Shown: positions 52,312-62,990, counted from the stretch's first letter. The stretch: DNA of 64,000 nt from Dromiciops gliroides (GCF_019393635.1 NC_057864.1:470316617-470380616), one strand, 5' to 3'. Notes: a model not told the origin generated them from the letters alone. Translations and numbers: made by a program.

Positions 52312-53010
52312 TTAAGAGGGCATTTTGGCTGGAATGCAGTGTTTGTGCAGGGGGTTGGTATACAATCGAGCTGGAAAGCTAGGTGGAAGCCCGGTGAAGG
52401 AGGTCATATTTTGTCTTAGAGACAATAGGGAGCCACTGAAAGTTTTTGGTGAGGAGAATATCAGGGTCAGATGTGTGCCTTGGGAAGGCATGGAGGATGG
52501 ATTGGAGAGGGGAGAGGCTGGAAGGAGACCAATTAGGAGACTTTTGTAATAGTTGGCTCTGTAAGGGCTTTCCACTTGTAGGCACTATTTAAATGTTCTT
52601 TTATCATCATCATCATCTGAATAAAGAGGAAGAAAAAGCTGAGAGATATAAAGGAAAAACCAGTAAGACTTGGCAATTGATTGGCTGTGGTGGTGTAATG
52701 GGTCAAAGATGACTGAACTGTCTAAGCTAGGTGACTGAATCTGTTTTTTTTTTTGGGGGGGGGCAATGAGGGTTAAGTGAATTGCTCAGGGTCACACAGC
52801 TAGTAAGTGCCAAATGTTTGATGCTGGATTTGAACTCAGGTCCTCCTGAATCCAGGGTCAGTGCTTTATCCACTGTGCCACCTAGCTGCCCCCTAAATCT
52901 GGTTTCTTCAACAAAAATGAGGAGGAGAGGCAGGTCTAGGTGGAGGAGATGATCAGTTTCATTTTAGACAGGTTGAATTTGAGATGCTTGTAGGAAATTT
53001 GACTCCCTCC
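52312..53010 (-). mobile_element. L2 interior split by a SINE
   Basis: gacaatagggagccactgaa, gcatggaggatggattggag, gagaccaattaggagactt and acttggcaattgattggctg before the SINE; atcagtttcattttagacag and ttgaatttgagatgcttgta after it. Collinear with antisense L2. Confidence 0.85.
52744..52895 (-). mobile_element. tRNA-derived SINE
   Basis: T/G tail, gagggttaagtgaattgctc and head tagctgcccc. Only a 6-base flanking match, aatctg (52738-52743 and 52896-52901). Confidence 0.9.
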
Positions 53011-53029
53011 TGATCTCCAATGTGGAATA

Positions 53030-53650
53030 ACAGTCACTCAACAAACTTTTAAGTACCTACTATGTGCCAGGCACTATGCTAAGCACTGAAGATACAAAGA
53101 AAGGCAAAAGACAGTCCCTGCCCTCAATTTGCTAATGGGAGAAAACAATTACCTACTATGTGCTAGGCAATGAGCTAAGCATTTTACAAGCATTTGAACA
53201 TTTGATCCTCACAACAACCCTGGGAGGTAGGTGCTATTATTGTCCCCATTTTTAAAGTTGAGGCATCTGAGTCAGACAGAGGTTAAGTGAGTTGCCCAGG
53301 GTCATACAGTAAGTATCTGAGGCAAGATTTGCATTCAAGTCTTCCTGACTCATAACCACTCATATACACATAAACAGCTGCGTAATACCAAGAATCATTC
53401 ATCTCTGGATTCAATCATTAAGCCAATAAACATTTATTAAACTCTTACTATGTGTCATACACTGCTCTAGCTCTAAAAATACAGACAAAACTAAAAAAGT
53501 TCCTACCCTCAGAATGCTTATTAAGCACACACTATGTACTAGACTCTGTGCTGGGCAGGGGGGTTACAAAGCGACAGTCCCTACCTTCAGAGAGCTTATA
53601 TTCCAATAGGCAAAATAGCATGTAAAATATTAATGTATACAGAATAGTGC
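53030..53650 (-). mobile_element. Run of L2 tails and a CORE-SINE
   Basis: L2 end 53030-53140 (taagtacctactatgtgcca), THER1/MIR 53142-53365 (catttgatcctcacaacaac, cagaggttaagtgagttgcc), L2 end 53400-53510 (ccaataaacatttattaaac) and L2 end 53512-53650 (atgcttattaagcacacact, agagagcttatattccaata). All antisense. Confidence 0.8.
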
Positions 53651-54429
53651 CAAATAAATGCAGGCTTATATACCCTGACATGGAAGGTCCCTGAGACTTG
53701 TATGCAGCATCAGGTTGTCTAGTCTTTGCCTTTTTATCCTGTATGCTATTTCTGTGTGGTCAGAAGGAAATCAGAGGCCAGCAGAAAGTATCATTAAGAT
53801 AGAAATAGGAAGGCTGAGATCGATGGCCTTCTATTTAATAAGGCTACCCCCTTTCCAGCAGTTCAGGTGTCTTGTTTGTGTTTATGCTCTTGTTCTGGTC
53901 TGAACCTTGTGGCTTCAAAATGACTCCTTTGGGGGTTGTGATGCTTGGGTGGGGAAGTGCTGGTCTAAGCAGTATGAAATTTATTTAAATGAGGACACTG
54001 GCACCAGGGCACCACACAGAGAAGTAGGGGACGCGGACTTCCTTTGCCTTCTCCCTGATTCCCCGAGCCTAGTGCTTCAGGTCAGAAGCCAACCCTCTCC
54101 TCGGTGAGGCATGAGACTCCAGCATTTTCCCTCAGTCTCAGCCTTTGGGATGAAGTTTGTCCCATTTGGAACTGCCCTGGCACCATTTTTTTAGGTGGTA
54201 ATGCTTGCTTCCTTCATCTGTTTCTCTGGTGCTCAGGCTATGTCCATATTCTCTTGAAGGTGACCCCACAGATCTGAAGCACTTTTGAGGGGTGAACCTC
54301 GTGCAAGATTGTGAGTAGGAGGTGTCCTCCTTTCTTCTGCATCCTCCTGTACCATGCCAGGTGCTCCCCTGATGTCTTATTCCTGAAGGCTTAAGGGCAT
54401 GCTCTCAATTGCCCATCAGTGAAGGTAGA
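53651..54429. other. Unassigned non-coding stretch
   Basis: About 780 bases, no repeat recognised; some CpG at 54000-54030. No gene supported. Confidence 0.35.
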
Positions 54430-54785
54430 CTAGTTCCAATAGCCTCCCCCTCTCACCAATCTATTTCACACTTGACACTATATAATTCACTCTCCTCCCC
54501 CCAAAACCTACACTCCCTATTGCCTATGAGTTCAAGCTTGTTAGTCTGGTGTTCAACTTTCTCCTTCTCCTTCTGTCTAGCCTTATTTCCCATGATCTAA
54601 CCCTTCTTTGCTAGTCCAACGAATCTTACTCACAGTCCCCAAACAAGCCTTACTTTTTCATGCTCTTTACCCATCGTCCTCCCCACCTGCCATCCTCCTC
54701 CCACTCCCCAAATCTAACCCTTTCTTTGAGAAAGACCCAGAAGAAATCTCCTGTCCTCCATGGGACTTTCTTCAGACTTTTCCAG
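54430..54785 (+). mobile_element. L2 ORF2 3' fragment
   Basis: cccctctcaccaatctattt, ttcaagcttgttagtctggt, tctgtctagccttatttccc and tgggactttcttcagacttt, collinear with sense L2 but worn. Confidence 0.6.
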
Positions 54786-54984
54786 CTAGGGATAACTTGA
54801 GGCATCATAGACCTAGAGCCACTGAGAGTTGTTCGTGTTGGGCTTTCCAATGATTAATGGTAGCCCATGGCCCTTGGCTCCTTTCCTGAACAAACTTTGG
54901 CTCCAGAGTGAGTTCCCAGCATCAACACTGATTTCCCCCACAGAGCCAATATTCACTGGATGATGGGCATCTTTTGTTTTCAGT

Positions 54985-55145
54985 GATCCTGCATTTATTT
55001 ACTTAATCTGCATTTGTGTTATAAACTACTCCTCTTCCTCTTGGACCTCCCTCCCACACCAATAAACACTCTAAGAAGAGGCACAATTTCCTTGTTCCTT
55101 AGCATAGTGCTAGGAAGATAGTTGGTGCTTAATCAATGTGTCCTG
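54985..55145 (+). mobile_element. L2 3' end
   Basis: acactctaagaagaggcaca, agcatagtgctaggaagata and gttggtgcttaatcaatgtg. Confidence 0.65.
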
Positions 55146-55249
55146 AAATTCATGTGGAGCAGCCCTGGGTAGTGGGCACGGGCAGGAGAAGGGACGCCAC
55201 ATTGGACATTATGTCCCTGGTTTTCTAGGACCCAGAACATAGCATTCCT

Positions 55250-55680
55250 GGTTCTGATGGGGAATCCCTAGAGCCAGATTTACCAGCCCTTTGCCTTTGA
55301 CAAGATGAAGCCCTAAATGATTTCAGGAGAATCACTATTTCCCTGCCTTTTAACATCCCCAGAATTAATCGAGAAGGGGGATATCATTGGGGCTGCTGAA
55401 GGCGGCCCAAGGCCCTAAGCCTAGGTGAAATTCCCATTTTTCATTGGCCTGCCCTTTGTTTCTTATTCTTTTGAAGCTTCTTCATTGGGTTAATTTCCCC
55501 TGGTGCTGGGAAGTCACCTCAGAAATGGTGTAAAATTATTTCCAGCATTTTACTTTCCTTGTGCGACTGTAAATCCCCCACACTAATCAACGATCATCGG
55601 CTCTCTCTCCAATTTTAGTACTTTTGGTTTTTGACTTAACATCATTGGGGATTTAGAGTTGGAAGGGGCGTTAGTCCAAA
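55250..55680. promoter_or_regulatory. Candidate conserved non-coding element
   Basis: Repeat-free. Contains ccccagaattaatcgagaag (about 55359), gcctgccctttgtttcttat (SOX/TCF-like ctttgtt), aaaattatttccagcatttt and cacactaatcaacgatcatc. Looks like a deeply conserved regulatory block; inference only. Confidence 0.4.
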
Positions 55681-55694
55681 CCCATCATTATATT

Positions 55695-56425
55695 ATGTTA
55701 AAAATTGTCAACTCGATGAAGAAGCATTTATTAAGGACCTACTATGTGCCAAGCGCTGTGGTAGGTGATGGGAACACAGTGCCTACCCTGAAGGAGTATG
55801 TATTTGAATGGAGGAGACAACGTTTAAATAACTAAGTATATAAAAGATCTCTCTCTACAAGAGTAGATGGAAGGAGATCTGAGAGGAGAAGATGCCATCA
55901 GTGGAGAGGACCAGGAAAGACCTCATGTATTAGGTGGGGTTTCGAGCTAATCTTGAAAGAAGCCAAGGAGACTTAGAGGGAGGGCTGACGGGGCAGAGCA
56001 CTGTAGGCCAGCGAGGCAGTCATGGACATGGGAAATGGAGCTGCAAATAGGCCAGCATGGCTGGATCCCAGAGTGCACAGAGGAGGATACCTTGTGAGAA
56101 GATGAGGAGCCAGAGGGATGAAGAATGGCTTCCTGTAGAAGGCAGCACTGGAGCTGACTCTGGGGGGAAAGGGGGCGTTCTTAGAGGTGGAGATGAGGAG
56201 GAAATACATTCTAGGCAGGGAGGACAGCCAGGACACTTCCTGGAGATGGGAGCCGTCAGATCTTGTCTGAAGAACACTGAGGGTCTGGATGACAGAACCA
56301 CCAAAGAGTACTAATGTATTATGAGGCTGGACAGCTAGGTTGGAGTGAAGTTCAAAGCCCAGAGGAGTTGATGTTGGCTCCCAAAGGTCACATGGAAGGG
56401 AGTGTCATGGCAGGAGTCACACTTT
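55695..56425 (-). mobile_element. L2 3' region
   Basis: agcatttattaaggacctac, agcgctgtggtaggtgatgg, ccttgaaagaagccaaggag-type text at about 55953, ggaggaaatacattctaggc and gggaatgg-like text. The reverse frames are worn L2 ORF2. Confidence 0.8.
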
Positions 56426-56452
56426 GGAAGTATTTGTTAGAGCTCATAAATG

Positions 56453-56989
56453 GGGAAACCTAGGTGGTCCAGTGAATAAAGCACTGGCCCTGGATTCAGG
56501 AGGACCTGAGTTCAAATCCAGCCTCAGACACTTGACACTTACTAGCTGTCCCTGGGCAAGTCATGTAACCCCTTTTGCCCCTCAAAAACAAAACCAAAAA
56601 ACAGTATTGGGGGCAGCTAGGTGGCACAGTGGATAAAGTACTCACCCTGGATTCAGGAGGACCTGAGTTCAAATCCAACCTCAGACACTTGACACTTACT
56701 AGCTGTGTGACCCTGGGAAAGTCACTTAACCGCCTTTGTCCCTCAAAAACAAAAACAAAAAACCCCAGTATTGGGGGCAGCTAGGTGGCACAATGGATAA
56801 AACACTGACCCTGGATTCAGGAGGACTTGAGTTCAAATCCAGCCTCAAACACTTGGCACTTACTAGCTGTGTGACTCTGGGAAAGTCACTTAATCTCCAT
56901 TGCCCCACAAAGACAAAACAAAACAAAACAAATGCAATTGAAAAGCATTTAACCAAATAAACAAAAATGTAATAAAGATAGTTAATAGG
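56453..56989 (+). mobile_element. Three head-to-tail SINEs in one target duplication
   Basis: Copy 1 56453-56601, copy 2 56611-56765, copy 3 56775-56932, all + strand. The whole block is bounded by gctcataaatg at 56442-56452 and 56990-57000. Copy 2 is itself bounded by cagtattgg at 56602-56610 and 56766-56774. After copy 3 come about 57 bases of non-SINE AT-rich sequence before the outer duplication. Tails are (aaaac)n. Nested insertion into a tail and tandem duplication are both possible. Confidence 0.9.
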
Positions 56990-57004
56990 GCTCATAAATG
57001 ATCT

Positions 57005-57170
57005 ATTGTATTAGAACTATTGGATCCGTCCCTTGATTTTTCAGAATCTGAGACCCAGGGAGGAAGAGTGACTTGTTTAAGGTCATACCTCTTGTTCTTC
57101 GAACCTGGGTTCCCCTTTTCTTCTGCAGAACGCTTCTCTGTCCCTTGGGGTATGGGGGGAAAGCCCTTAT
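57005..57170 (-). mobile_element. MIR, worn
   Basis: agaatctgagacccagggag and gtgacttgtttaaggtcata. Confidence 0.55.
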
Positions 57171-57394
57171 AATGTGGACAGGCAAAGCAAAAGCAGGGGG
57201 TTTTGTTTAGAGGCCTTCAGTCTGACCCTGTTGGTAGCTGTGGGGCTTGACATCAGAATGTATTTATATAAGGCTTGTCCTAGGCTCGGGTGCATACCTA
57301 GGGAGGGTTTAGAAGTATTTCCAAACAGTCTCACTGGCCCAAAATATCTCTTCTTTAAGCGCCTTTGGTTCTTGAAATTTCCACCATTGGAATC

Positions 57395-57720
57395 ATAGAA
57401 GCATAGATTCACAGCTGAGAGGAACCTTAAAAGGTTTTTTTTTTTGGCCTAACTCCACTTTATAGATGAGTAAACTGAGGCCCAGAGAGATTAAGTGATT
57501 ACCCTTGATCATATAGCTAGTAAGAGTCTAAGATGAGATTTGAGGGGATGTCTTCCTGTCTTCAAGTTCAAATCATTATCCAATAGGCCACATTACCTAC
57601 CTCTTTCTTGGGCACTCAACCGCTGGAAGTTACCTTAGAAATAATTTAGTCTAATCTCATTTGACAGAACAGGAAATTGAGAGGTAAATGACTTGTCCAG
57701 AACACACTGCTAGGGTGACA
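57395..57720 (-). mobile_element. Two MIR copies
   Basis: 57395-57600: actttatagatgagtaaact and gaggcccagagagattaagt. 57605-57720: gtctaatctcatttgacaga and gtaaatgacttgtccagaac. Confidence 0.75.
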
Positions 57721-57754
57721 GCTCTGTGGGGACTGCATTTTGGGAAAGTGGGTT

Positions 57755-58010
57755 TTCTTTGTTGTTCAGTCATTTTTTAATTTGTGTCCAACTCTTTGTG
57801 ACCCCATGTAGGTTTTTTTTGGCAAAGATACTGGTGTGTGTGGGGGGTTGCCATCTTCTCCAGCTCATTTGTTGGATGAGAAAACTGAGGCAAACAGGGT
57901 TAAATGAGTTGCCCAGGGTCACACAGGTGTCTGAGGTCACATTTGAACCCAGGAAGATGAGTCTTCCCAACTCCAGGTCCAGTGCTTTGTGCCCCATGGC
58001 AGCACCTAGT
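57755..58010 (-). mobile_element. Mar1-like SINE with RTE-type tail
   Basis: ttgttgttcagtcatttttt, gaccccatgtaggttttttt, gaggcaaacagggttaaatg and gaagatgagtcttcccaact. Confidence 0.9.
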
Positions 58011-58359
58011 GGATCAAGGCTTTCTGGTGTCTTTCCAACGATACTCTATAAAAAGATACCTAGCCTGAGCATTTTGTAGGACTGTTCCCTGCCCCCCAAA
58101 CTCAAAGACTAATTGTCAGTTCACCAGTCTAACTAGCTACAGTGAAACTTGACAGGGCTCAACAATGCTCTCTGCATCATCTTATTATCAAGAGCTCCAG
58201 ACTCACTTTAATATAAAACCAACCTTGTGTTTGCAGACCATTTTCATTTTATCTGGCCTTACACACAAACGATTCAGTCTTGAGAAGCCAAGTTTGGAAA
58301 GTGCCTCTGGCCCAGTGGTTGGAAGCAGAGAACTTCTGGATTTCCATTTGAATAGAATG

Positions 58360-58361
<2 letters not shown>
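58011..58361. other. Unassigned non-coding stretch
   Basis: Repeat-free; no gene recognised. Confidence 0.4.

Positions 58362-58421
<60 letters not shown>
58362..58421. repeat. (GT)n microsatellite
   Basis: About 29 uninterrupted GT units, the longest pure dinucleotide run of this type in the window. Confidence 0.98.
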
Positions 58422-58423
<2 letters not shown>

Positions 58424-58434
58424 AGCCATTAATA

Positions 58435-58590
58435 AGCTGGGAGCTGACCAGGGCATTCTAGTCCCCTCCTGGGTGACCTTGATGAATCTGATCCCCTTTC
58501 CGGGCTTCCTCTGTAAAGTGAAGGGATGAGATTTAAAGACCTCAGATCTTCCTCCCAGCTCTGACATTCCCTAGTATCTTGGGTGAACCA
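58435..58590 (+). mobile_element. MIR, worn
   Basis: gggtgaccttgatgaatctg and agacctcagatcttcctccc. Confidence 0.55.
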
Positions 58591-58664
58591 GAGATAAGTC
58601 AAGAAGAGATGTCAAGGTCCCTTATATCCACAGAAGAATGATATGGTAGCATGAAATTGTTTAT

Positions 58665-58865
58665 AATTTCATGGCATCATAAACCTGGAATTGGATGGGA
58701 CCTCAGAAGGCACTGAGGTCAACTTTATCTTTTTATATATAAGGAAATTGAAGTCCAGATACAGTTAAGTGACTTTCCCAAAGTCATATGGGTAGCAAGC
58801 ATCAGAGATAGGATTTGAACACAAGTCTCTAGAGGCAGTGCTCTTTCCATGACACCATAAGTACC
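58665..58865 (-). mobile_element. MIR
   Basis: attggatgggacctcagaag, aaggaaattgaagtccagat and ggatttgaacacaagtctct. Confidence 0.75.
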
Positions 58866-58954
58866 TTGTAAAAACAAACAAAAAAACCCCAAACAACCTC
58901 CTCCCAAACAAAACCAAAATCTGCTTCTTTCCTTCATACTAAACTGTATAATCA

Positions 58955-59100
58955 CTCAATTATGCATTCAATCCATAAGTGGTTAATAATGACTTTCTAT
59001 GTGATACACACTGTGTTAAATGTTGGGGATGCAAACAAAAAAGTGAAAACGGCCCCTCCCCTCAGGGAGCTTACATTCTAATGATAGAGACATCAAATAT
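58955..59100 (-). mobile_element. L2 3' end
   Basis: cactgtgttaaatgttgggg and ctcagggagcttacattcta. Confidence 0.75.
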
Positions 59101-59104
59101 GATG

Positions 59105-59500
59105 CCATTGTGGGATCACTTGAAAGAACTGGGAATGTTGAACCTGGAGAAGAGAAGACTCATGGGTATATGGCCGTTATTTTCAAGGACGTGAATGGAT
59201 GACATGTGAAAGACACTAGATTTGGTCTGTTTTGCCCCAGAGGGTGGACCTGGGATCCGTGGGCAGAAATTACAGAGACAGCAGCTGTATAATCTAATGT
59301 TAGGAAGATTTTAATAATAATGAGTTACCCAAAAGTGAGATGGGCTTCCTTGGGAGGGAAGGTGTTCCCCGTAAGCAGAAGTCTTCATGCAAAGGCTGGT
59401 TATCCATTTGTAGAGGAAATGCCTTCTTCAGAAGGGGCTGGCCTAAATGGCTACTGAGGTCCCACCCAACTCCAGAAGTCTGGGCTGTCTCATCAGTTTA
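59105..59500 (+). mobile_element. L3/CR1 3' region
   Basis: Sense: gaaagaactgggaatgttga, cctggagaagagaagactca, ttttgccccagagggtggac, tatctaatgttaggaaga-type text at about 59292, gatgggcttccttgggaggg and agaaggggctggcctaaatg. The longest sense L3 3' end in the window. Confidence 0.8.
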
Positions 59501-59620
59501 CCTGGGCACTCGGAAGCATCTACCACATACTCAAGTGTCAAGATTTTATATCCCTAAGCATAGGGTCATCTCAGGAGTGAGGCACAGGCCCAGACCGCAA
59601 TAGGTGGTAGCTATCTTCTT

Positions 59621-59768
59621 CTTTTTTTTTAGTGAGGCAATTGGGGTTAAGTGACTTGCTCAGGGTCACACAGCTAGTAAGTGTTAAGTGTCTGAGGTTG
59701 GATTTGAACTCAGGTACTCCTGACTCCAGGGCCAGTGCTCTATCCACTGCGCCACTTAGCCGCCCCAT
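59621..59768 (-). mobile_element. tRNA-derived SINE with target duplication
   Basis: T tail, ggggttaagtgacttgctca and head cttagccgcccc. Target duplication gctatcttctt at 59610-59620 and 59769-59779. Confidence 0.95.
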
Positions 59769-59904
59769 GCTATCTTCTTTCTTAGAGATGGAAAGGACTC
59801 CTCTGGGAGGGATAAGCTCCACCACAAATCTCAGAGGGGAGGTTGGGTCAACTACATTGAAGGAAGGCTGGCACAAACACATACTGTCTTTGGTCTCCTA
59901 TCTT

Positions 59905-60120
59905 CCTCAATCAATCAATCAATCACTTAATCAATCAGTAAGCATTTATTAAATACCAACTATATACTAAGCCCTGTGTTAGTGGTAGAGATAAAAAAGA
60001 ATCTTTGCCCTCAAAGAGCTTCCATTTGGTTGAGTAGAATCATCCATCCATACATTCATTGACCAATCAATATTTGTTAAGCGCCTACTATGTGCCAGGC
60101 ATTGTGTTAAGGGCTGGATC
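59905..60120 (-). mobile_element. Two L2 3' ends
   Basis: 59905-60035: caatcagtaagcatttatta and cctcaaagagcttccatttg, preceded by a (caat)n run. 60050-60120: ttgttaagcgcctactatgt and gccaggcattgtgttaaggg. Confidence 0.85.
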
Positions 60121-60460
60121 TAGAATGAGAAGGGGGCTCAAGAGACTGTCTAGCCTAGAGGGTCCTAACCTGGAGTCTGCAGACCCTCGACAGGTCAGTG
60201 AATTGATTTCAGGGTGGTCTGTGAGCTGGGATGGGAACAGTATTATATCTTTTTTTTTTTTTTTTACTAACCTCTAAGTGAAACTTAGCATTTCCTTCCA
60301 TTACCAAGGTAGGCAGTGAACGTTTTTCTGAGGAGGGACCCAGAGACTTCATCAGACTGCCCAAGGTGTCTGTGAGACAAAAAAGGATAAGAATCTCTAA
60401 TCTGGTCTGATGCCTGCATTTTTCAAGTGAGGGAATTGAGATCCGGAGAGATTAAATGTC
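60121..60460 (-). mobile_element. MIR split by a hAT-like element
   Basis: agggggctcaagagactgtc before, and gtctgatgcctgcatttttc with gagggaattgagatccgg after. Confidence 0.5.
60160..60400. mobile_element. hAT-like DNA element (GTTCTTAACC family)
   Basis: agggtcctaacctggagtct at the start and aaaggataagaatctct at the end; interior agtgaattgatttcagggtg, ttactaacctctaagtgaaa and gagacttcatcagactgccc. A T run sits at 60250-60264. Confidence 0.55.
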
Positions 60461-60469
60461 TTAGGGTCA

Positions 60470-60670
60470 GAGAATCATAGATGGCAGAACTGAACGGGAC
60501 CTCAGAATCCATGGAATCTGGCTCTTTCATTTTACAGATGAGGAAACTGAGCCCCAAGGAGCTTACGTGACTTACTCAAGGCCCCACGTATAGGAATAAT
60601 TTAGAGTTTCAAGGGTCCTTAGCAGTTATCCAGTCCTTCATTTTATTGAAAAGGAAACCAGGGAATTTAT
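60470..60670 (-). mobile_element. Two MIR fragments
   Basis: 60470-60590: ctgaacgggacctcagaatc and gatgaggaaactgagcccca. 60600-60670: agtttcaagggtccttagca and attttattgaaaaggaaacc. Confidence 0.75.
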
Positions 60671-60809
60671 TAACACCCAGACTCATTCATCAGATTTCCC
60701 AGTGGGGAGGATTGCCCATTATCTATCTACCATTTTTGTTCCCCTTGTCATCTCTCATTCAAATTTTATTCATCTGGTGTCCCTCTCCCAGATCCTCTGA
60801 AAAACGGAT

Positions 60810-61235
60810 TGATGTTAATGCCACCTTGAGAAAGTCCATGTACTTCTTTGGTCCTCAGTTTCCTTCTTTGTAAAATTAAGGGGTTGCCCATTCTGACACC
60901 AAATTGAGAGCACCTTCTATTCTTCCCTGCTTTCTTCTGGGGTCTTGTTTCCTCAACTAGACTATCTTGAGGGAAGGGGATATTCCTTCTCCTCTGTGAC
61001 CCCCCTAATCCCTAGCATAGGAATAGCCTGATAGCAGAGACTCAGGAAGTGCTTGTTGGATGGGGGGAGGGATGCAAAGAAGACTGGTAGGGAATCAGGA
61101 GACCTGGCTGGCTGTGTGACATTGGGCAAGGTCCTTCCCCTCTCTGGGCTTCAGCTTTCTCATCTAGAAAATTAGGGCATTGGGCTGGATGATCTCTAAG
61201 GTCCCCCCAGCTCTAAATCTAAGGAGCTGTTTTGA
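60810..61235 (+). mobile_element. MIR, L2 tip and MIR in series
   Basis: 60810-60900 MIR (gtcctcagtttccttctttg), 60960-61060 L2-like (cttgagggaaggggatattc, ccctagcataggaatagcc) and 61080-61235 MIR (tgtgacattgggcaaggtcc, ggctggatgatctctaagg). Confidence 0.65.
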
Positions 61236-61494
61236 TGGAGGGATAAAAGTATGTTGCTCCAGGCCGGGGAAAGCAGCATTCTGGGGTCTGCTGGGAATTA
61301 GCCAGAAGCTAAAACCATTAGGACTTTTACTTAGAGACTAGCGTTTGGAAAGCTTTTTAAATGATCGTGAATTTGTAAGTTGACTTTGGAAGGTCAAGCT
61401 CATGTAGTCATTTCTTCCTCCTCTTTCCTCCTTCCCCTCCTCCCCACCTCCTTCCCCTTAAAAAAAGGAACATCTATCAATTTAGGGATTTGGA

Positions 61495-61600
61495 TTGATT
61501 CAGCAAGTATTGAGCACCTACTGTGTGTTCAGTTCTGTCTTGTGGGAGATACAGGAAAGAGAGAAGAGCTGATCTTTGCCCTTGAGCAGCATTTCAGGGC
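61495..61600 (-). mobile_element. L2 3' end
   Basis: agtattgagcacctactgtg and ctttgcccttgagcagcatt. Confidence 0.65.
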
Positions 61601-61904
61601 ATGTAGATCTTCCTATTTCCAGATTTGGACTCTCCTCACCTTGGCTGCACATCAGCTTCCCCATCCTGTCGATGGCCAGTGTCATCTCTCTCCTCCTGTA
61701 TCAGGTCAGGCATGCTCTCTTTGGGACAGATTCAGGCTAGATGAGATGTCTGCCTGTTTGCTTCCAAATAAGTGGCTCAGGCTCTGCACTGCAGCCGGCC
61801 ATCTCCTTGAGAAAGAGTAGCCACTCCTTAAATGGAAGTGCCTCCAAGGTCAGAGTACTTGACTGAAGGAGAAAGAGAAGCCATTGGGGTCATTCAATGA
61901 CATT
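61601..61904. other. Unassigned non-coding stretch
   Basis: No repeat or gene recognised; the + frame open across it starts in L2 sequence. Confidence 0.35.
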
Positions 61905-61973
61905 CAGCAGATTTTTATCGTGTGCCTACTATGTGCAATTCAATCCAACCAACATTTAGTGACTGATTATTAC

Positions 61974-62231
61974 TGGATCTCCTTATCTTATGTAGGCTGG
62001 AAACATGGTAGACATTCATGACCTGACTTAACTACTGTTTGATGGAGTCTGTGACCAATGATAGTTCACTGCTCCTGGTAGCCCACCTTCTTCTCCTCTG
62101 GGTCTCACCATATTGGTGTCAGACTTAATTAGCCTTGGCCATATTTCAACTTAGAATTCCCAAGCTCAAGTGATCCATCCGCCAGCCTCAGCCTTCCCCA
62201 GTAGCAAGGATTACATTACATCCACCAAGCC
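61974..62231 (-). pseudogene. 7SL (SRP) RNA pseudogene
   Basis: The reverse strand follows 7SL RNA along nearly its whole length. From the 7SL 3' end: ggatctccttatcttatgta, ggctggaaacatggtaga, then gggtctcaccatattggtgt and cagacttaat (the S-domain segment found in 7SL but not in Alu). Next comes caagctcaagtgatccatcc, gccagcctcagccttcccca, gtagcaaggattaca and finally the 5' end near ccaccaagcc. Length about 258 versus about 300 for functional 7SL. Many substitutions in both the Alu and S domains, and no Pol III promoter is intact. The functional RNA is the scaffold of the signal recognition particle; this is a dead retrocopy. Confidence 0.75.
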
Positions 62232-62297
62232 AATATTTATCATACCCTTACTATGAATCCCACTCAATTGAACTCAATCAATACATATTAAATCCAT

Positions 62298-62540
62298 GTT
62301 GTTGTTTAGTCATTCATTTGTGTCTGTCTCTTTGTGACCCTGTGGACCATAGAATTCTAGTACTGTCCATGGGTTTTCTTGGTGAAGATACTGGAGTGGT
62401 TTGCTACTTCCTTCTCCAGTGAATTAAGGCAAACAGAAGTTAAGTAACTTGCCCAGGGTCACAAAGCTACTAAGGGTCTGAAGCTGGATTTGAACTCAGG
62501 TCTTCTTGACTCCAGGCCCTGTACTCTATCCACTAACCCC
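62298..62540 (-). mobile_element. Mar1-like SINE with RTE-type tail
   Basis: tgttgttgtttagtcattca, catgggttttcttggtgaag, gtaacttgcccagggtcaca and actccaggccctgtactcta. Confidence 0.9.
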
Positions 62541-62756
62541 CTTATTAAATCCATGACTATGCATCAATTAAAACTAATTCACCAATTGACAACACACCAG
62601 TTAATCAAAATGTATTAATTGCTAATTGTGTATAATCCATTCCAATTCAATCCATAGTTATTAATTGTCTACTTTGTATAATCCAACCTGGTTCAGCCAA
62701 CATTTATTGGTCACCTTCTGTGTGCAACCCAATCCAATTTAACCTACATTTATAAT

Positions 62757-62990
62757 TTAGGAAGCTAGGTGGCACAATTTATAACATGCTAGACTTGGAG
62801 TCATTTCAATCCTGTCTCAGACTCTTCTCTGTGTGCTTCCAGGCAAATCCCTTAACCTCTTAGAGAGCTAGCTTCCTTATTCGTAAAATGAGGCTAATGA
62901 TATCTACTTTACAGGCTTGTTGTGTGAATCAAACAAGACAATATATGTAAAGAACTTTACAAATTTTAAATAGCTAGATAAATGCTAACT
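62757..62990 (+). mobile_element. THER1/MIR-type CORE-SINE
   Basis: ggaagctaggtggcacaatt, gtgcttccaggcaaatccct, taaaatgaggctaatgatat and gtaaagaactttacaaattt. Confidence 0.75.

Noticed and set aside
56453..56932. CRISPR-like regular repeats
   Set aside because: The roughly 160-base period units are complete SINEs with A-rich tails; unit length and absence of unique spacers exclude CRISPR.
2179..59952. Recurring peptide LPRVTQLVSVKCLRPDLNSG in many small frames
   Set aside because: It is the translation of the antisense tRNA-derived SINE, repeated wherever that SINE occurs; not a protein family.
61380..61820. 146-codon + strand frame as a gene
   Set aside because: It runs through an antisense L2 terminus and unassigned sequence, with no promoter, splice or domain evidence.
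62090..62220. Primate Alu element or human contamination
   Set aside because: The match extends through the 7SL S-domain, which Alu lacks, and the copy is heavily mutated and embedded in marsupial repeats.
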